Shown in pieces: positions 7,072 through 9,130 of a stretch of DNA of 9,130 nucleotides. The DNA comes from Natronohydrobacter sp. (GTDB lineage: Bacteria; Pseudomonadota; Alphaproteobacteria; Rhodobacterales; Rhodobacteraceae): assembly GCA_007117255.1 (NCBI GenBank), contig SKGU01000357.1, forward strand, positions 1 through 9,130, in the 5' to 3' direction. The position numbers were made by a program, and so were the translations under genes. A model generated the notes under the pieces. That model was not told where the DNA came from and did no database searches. It was given only the letters and a program-made list of their open reading frames with translations. Each line of letters starts with the position of its first letter. Position 1 is the stretch's first letter.

Positions 7072-7497
7072 CTAATCCTCAGGATGAACGTTCAGGGCTT
7101 CAGATGCCGTGCTGATCATGTCGCCAATATAAGACCAGAAGAAATCTTCGCCGGGAAAACCGGTCAACCGCTCGATTTCATGACCATCCGGACCAAGCAA
7201 AACAAAGGTGGGGGTCACAAAAGGCGTGCTGGCAAGCGTGATTCCCTCTGGCAATGGCTCGCGTAGCTGAGCATGGACCAGAGGAGCCGTCATGCCCTCT
7301 TCCGACTTTTCATAGATCGGTGCCATATCGCGATTGAAGACCCGGCAATAATAGCACCCGGCCTGTTCAATCATCAGCAGTCGCATATCCTGCGCACGTG
7401 AGCCGTCTGGCAAGGTGATCAACACCAGCACGAGCGCCAACGCCAGATGACGCTGCACTGCGGCGGAAAGAAGGGATTGACGCAGGTTAGTAAACAT
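7072..7497 (-). CDS. soxS: Periplasmic thioredoxin-like protein of the sox cluster
   Basis: From ATG 7497 this is 141 residues. A hydrophobic N-terminal segment (about 18-29) ends in SRA before QDM, fitting a signal peptide cut near residue 35. The redox motif CYYC is at 48-51 (EQAGCYYC) and a cis-proline loop VTPTF at about 94-98, as in thioredoxin-fold proteins. In Paracoccus, SoxS is a periplasmic thiol reductant required for full Sox activity and receives electrons from SoxV. The order soxR-soxS divergent from soxV-soxW supports this call over a generic DsbE/TlpA protein. Start choice: the frame extends up to an ATG at 7560 (162 residues), but that adds a non-signal-like stretch and would place the start upstream of the best promoter. 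ATG 7497 has no Shine-Dalgarno and sits where the predicted transcript begins, so it may be leaderless. Confidence 0.86.
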   Translation of the reverse strand: MFTNLRQSLLSAAVQRHLALALVLVLITLPDGSRAQDMRLLMIEQAGCYYCRVFNRDMAPIYEKSEEGMTAPLVHAQLREPLPEGITLASTPFVTPTFVLLGPDGHEIERLTGFPGEDFFWSYIGDMISTASEALNVHPED

Positions 7498-7516
7498 ATG
7501 AACAATATAATATGTT
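7493..7516. promoter_or_regulatory. Inverted repeat, candidate SoxR operator covering soxS and soxV -10 boxes
   Basis: AACATAT (7493-7499) and ATATGTT (7510-7516) form a perfect 7-bp inverted repeat around a 10-base AT-rich centre, two helical turns in total, as expected for a dimeric ArsR-type repressor. It covers the proposed soxS start codon and the -10 elements of both directions. It lies in the soxS-soxV gap, one of the places where SoxR acts in Paracoccus. Binding is inferred. Confidence 0.55.
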
Positions 7517-7532
7517 GTTGCACTTGTTGCAA
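7504..7532 (-). promoter_or_regulatory. Putative soxS promoter
   Basis: On the - strand, TTGCAA (7527-7532) and TATATT (7504-7509) are separated by 17 bases. The predicted transcript start is near 7497, which is the A of the soxS ATG, leaving little or no leader. The -35 box sits inside the perfect palindrome TGTTGCAACA (7525-7534). Confidence 0.5.
7506..7511 (+). promoter_or_regulatory. Putative -10 box for the soxVW transcript
   Basis: TATAAT is a perfect -10 consensus on the + strand, 68 bases before the soxV ATG. At 17-base spacing the -35 position holds only CAGGTT; TTGACG at 7477-7482 is a better match but 23 bases away. A weak -35 would fit an activator-dependent or derepressed promoter. 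The box lies within the inverted repeat at 7493-7516 and overlaps the soxS -10 on the other strand. AT-richness makes a chance match possible. Confidence 0.4.
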
Positions 7533-7579
7533 CACCAACTCCATCAACACCTTCTGACATGAATTAAGGTTCCGCCCAC

Positions 7580-8317
7580 ATGTTCGACATCAGCTTCGGA
7601 GGCGCAGCCCTGGCAGGCTTGCTGTCATTCCTGTCGCCCTGCATCCTTCCGATCGTCCCGTTTTATCTGTGCTACATGGCGGGCTTGTCCATGTCGGAAC
7701 TGCGCGACGAGCAGGGCCTAGCGCCGGGTGCGCAGCGCCGCCTTGTCTTTGCCTCTATCGCCTTCGCGCTTGGGGTGACGACAATCTTCATGCTGTTGGG
7801 GATGGGCGCAACCGCGCTTGGACAGGCCTTCATCGCATATCGCGATGTACTGAAATGGGTCGCTGCGGGGGTGCTGTTCATATTCGGTCTGCATTTTCTG
7901 GGCGTTTTGCGCATTTCCTTGCTTTATCGACAGGCCCGGATCGAGACAAATACCGCCCCGAAATCAGTTATCGGCTCTTATGTGATGGGGCTTGCATTCG
8001 GCTTTGGCTGGACGCCTTGCGTCGGCCCTGCCCTTGCAGCAATCCTGATGATCGCATCGGGCATGGGTGACATCTGGAAGGGCGCGGCGCTGCTGGCGGT
8101 CTACGGTTTGGGTATGACTTTGCCATTCGTTATCGCTGCACTTTTCGCGCGCCCGTTCCTGAACTGGGTGGCGCGGCATCGCAACAAGCTGGCCCATGTC
8201 GAGAAGATCATGGGGGCGATGCTCGTGCTGTTTGCCGTGCTGATCGCCACTGACACGGTAGCTTATATTGCCGAAGGCATGCTGGAGATTTTTCCGTGGT
8301 TCGCCACAATCGGCTGA
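7580..8317 (+). CDS. soxV: CcdA/DsbD-type membrane thiol electron transporter
   Basis: This 245-residue integral membrane protein of the CcdA family is predicted to have six membrane helices. The two redox cysteines of the family are present in LSPCILPIVPFY (C21) and GWTPCVGPAL (C147); C31 is an additional one. CcdA proteins carry reducing equivalents from cytoplasmic thioredoxin across the inner membrane to periplasmic thioredoxin-like partners. In Paracoccus, SoxV does this for SoxS and SoxW and so keeps the SoxYZ carrier active. The start at ATG 7580 has AAGG at 7566-7569, ten bases upstream, which is weak but usable. It is followed 24 bases later by soxW. The general alternative is CcdA of cytochrome c maturation; position next to soxW and opposite soxRS favours SoxV. 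Confidence 0.92.
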   Translation: MFDISFGGAALAGLLSFLSPCILPIVPFYLCYMAGLSMSELRDEQGLAPGAQRRLVFASIAFALGVTTIFMLLGMGATALGQAFIAYRDVLKWVAAGVLFIFGLHFLGVLRISLLYRQARIETNTAPKSVIGSYVMGLAFGFGWTPCVGPALAAILMIASGMGDIWKGAALLAVYGLGMTLPFVIAALFARPFLNWVARHRNKLAHVEKIMGAMLVLFAVLIATDTVAYIAEGMLEIFPWFATIG

Positions 8318-8330
8318 CTGTTACTCACAA

Positions 8331-8336
8331 GGGAGG
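8331..8336 (+). promoter_or_regulatory. Ribosome binding site deciding the soxW start
   Basis: GGGAGG precedes a tandem ATGATG. The first ATG (8339) would be only two bases away, too close; the second (8342) is five bases away and is the better start. The two choices differ by one methionine only. Confidence 0.6.
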
Positions 8337-8341
8337 ATATG

Positions 8342-8911
8342 ATGACCATTCGCACTTTCCTGACCGCCGCAGCGGCGGCAATTACATTCGCACTGCCCTT
8401 GTCTGCGGCACCGTTGGGCGATGACGGCCTGCACAAGCCCGACTGGATCGTCGAAACATTTCGCGATATGCGCGATGATCTGGAGGATGCACAGGCACAA
8501 GGCAAGCGTCTGCTTTTGATGTTCGAGCAGCGCGGCTGCATCTATTGCACGCGCATGCATGAAAACGTCTATCCCGACCCAGAAATCACCCGGATGCTGA
8601 GCGAAGATTTCATGGTCATCCAGATCAACCTGTTCGGCAATGTACCGATTACCGATTTCGATGGTACGACAATGGATGAACGCGACATGGCCCGGCGCTG
8701 GGGTGTTGTATTCACGCCAACGCTGATTTTTGCGCCTGAAACGCCCCCCGATTCGGGCAGTATGCGGGATGCCGCAGTGATGACGATGCCCGGTGCATTC
8801 GAGCGCGGGACAACACGGCTGATGCTGCAATGGGGGCTCGAAAAAGGCTATGAAGGCGATGAACACTTTCAGCATTACGTCGCCCGGATGCTGAGTGAAG
8901 CCGCGCAGTAA
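8342..8911 (+). CDS. soxW: Periplasmic thioredoxin-like protein of the sox cluster
   Basis: This is 189 residues from ATG 8342. An N-terminal signal peptide is clear: TIRTF, then an alanine-rich hydrophobic stretch, with cleavage likely near LSAA at 20-23. The redox motif CIYC is at 66-69 in FEQRGCIYCTRMHENVYPD, and a cis-proline loop VFTPTLIF lies at about 123-130. The pattern resembles SoxW and other DsbD-gamma-like thioredoxins. Its partner is SoxV, encoded 24 bases upstream, and it is probably co-transcribed. In Paracoccus SoxW is reduced by SoxV but is less critical for Sox activity than SoxS. Both thioredoxin-like proteins here share the EQxGCxYC sequence around the active site, so they may be paralogues with overlapping roles. 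A long open frame on the opposite strand is a shadow of this gene. Confidence 0.9.
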   Translation: MTIRTFLTAAAAAITFALPLSAAPLGDDGLHKPDWIVETFRDMRDDLEDAQAQGKRLLLMFEQRGCIYCTRMHENVYPDPEITRMLSEDFMVIQINLFGNVPITDFDGTTMDERDMARRWGVVFTPTLIFAPETPPDSGSMRDAAVMTMPGAFERGTTRLMLQWGLEKGYEGDEHFQHYVARMLSEAAQ

Positions 8912-8942
8912 TGGGTTTATAATCAATTTATTTCAATAACTT

Positions 8943-8973
8943 GATGGGCCGCAGATCATAGATCCGGCCCATC
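8943..8973. terminator. Stem-loop between soxW and soxX, possible attenuator or processing site
   Basis: GATGGGCCG (8943-8951) pairs perfectly with CGGCCCATC (8965-8973). Inside, GATC (8954-8957) can pair with GATC (8961-8964), leaving a three-base loop and a two-base bulge. No T-run follows on either strand, so it is not a standard intrinsic terminator. It could weaken read-through from soxVW into soxX or protect the 3' end of the soxVW message. Confidence 0.5.
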
Positions 8974-9029
8974 GAAAACTGTATTCACAAAAAACAATAT
9001 GCAAAAAAACGAATTTTCATTTGCAGCAT

Positions 9030-9057
9030 TGGTATACTGTGGTCTATTGTCGCAATA
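9030..9057 (+). promoter_or_regulatory. Putative soxX promoter with overlapping operator-like inverted repeat
   Basis: TGGTATACT (9030-9038) is an extended -10 element (TG-n-TATACT) with no good -35 upstream. It predicts a transcript start near 9045. TATTG (9045-9049) and CAATA (9053-9057) form an inverted repeat over that point, well placed for a repressor. A second, longer inverted repeat, TGCAAA (9000-9005) and TTTGCA (9020-9025), lies just upstream. In Paracoccus SoxR also acts on the soxW-soxX gap. The AT-rich context calls for caution. Confidence 0.45.
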
Positions 9058-9107
9058 CGGAGTGCTTGGGAGAGCGCAGCACCGTTAAACCGTCTGGGAG
9101 GGCATTC

Positions 9108-9130
9108 ATGACAAGACGATCACTTTCCGC
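9108..9130 (+). CDS. soxX: Start of soxX (probable), cut by the window edge
   Basis: An ATG at 9108 follows a strong ribosome binding site, GGGAGG (9097-9102) with five bases between. The visible residues are MTRRSLSA, with a positively charged start like a signal peptide. Only seven full codons are present, so the product cannot be identified from sequence. The call of monohaem cytochrome c SoxX, partner of SoxA in joining thiosulfate to the SoxYZ carrier, rests on gene order after soxVW and on the separate promoter-like region before it. Confidence 0.6.

Noticed and set aside
8918..8923. Perfect TATAAT just after soxW
   Set aside because: There is no acceptable -35, the area is generally AT-rich, and the hairpin at 8943-8973 plus a better-placed promoter lie between it and soxX.
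8321..8926. - strand open frame opposite soxW (201 residues)
   Set aside because: It mirrors soxW almost end to end; soxW has a signal peptide, a CxxC motif and a good ribosome binding site.

Overview
The window looks like chromosomal DNA of an alphaproteobacterium, most likely of the Rhodobacteraceae (Roseobacter/Paracoccus relatives). This rests on three things: the GC-rich coding style, a GyrB carrying the long Gram-negative TOPRIM insert, and above all a left-hand sox gene order (soxR and soxS divergent from soxV, soxW, soxX) that matches the one known from Paracoccus pantotrophus. The taxonomic placement is an inference from gene content, not from a database comparison.

Region 1 (1-2691, + strand) is a tightly packed polyamine operon. 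It holds the 3' part of a saccharopine-dehydrogenase-type carboxy(nor)spermidine dehydrogenase, then an NspC-type PLP decarboxylase, then a manganese ureohydrolase of the agmatinase family. Consecutive genes overlap by 1 and 4 bases, so they are probably co-transcribed and translationally coupled. Together they would make spermidine (or a close relative) from aspartate semialdehyde. The route runs either through putrescine or through aminopropylagmatine, and the sequence alone does not decide between them.

Region 2 (2692-5367) is gyrB with its own promoter and a good ribosome binding site. It is followed by a perfect 14+14 bp palindrome between gyrB and the gene converging on it.

Region 3 (5368-9130) is the left end of a thiosulfate-oxidation (sox) cluster. 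On the - strand are soxS (periplasmic thioredoxin-like), soxR (ArsR-type repressor) and a YeeE/YedE-type sulfur transporter (soxT-like). On the + strand are soxV (CcdA-type thiol electron carrier) and soxW (periplasmic thioredoxin-like), with the first codons of what should be soxX at the right edge. SoxT would import sulfur compounds. SoxV would pass electrons from the cytoplasm to SoxS and SoxW, which keep the periplasmic Sox carrier reduced. SoxR would repress both divergent transcripts from an AT-rich operator between soxS and soxV, and probably also soxX from a second site.

The gene families are all known; I see no evidence of a wholly new system. The items most worth a second look are these: SoxR has lost both cysteines of the usual persulfide-sensing pair but has two others nearby; a pentanucleotide tandem repeat sits on the soxR stop codon; overlapping divergent -10 boxes lie inside an inverted repeat, with soxS possibly leaderless; the long palindrome after gyrB; and the undecided substrate of the ureohydrolase. 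No stretch of more than 300 bases lacks a gene.
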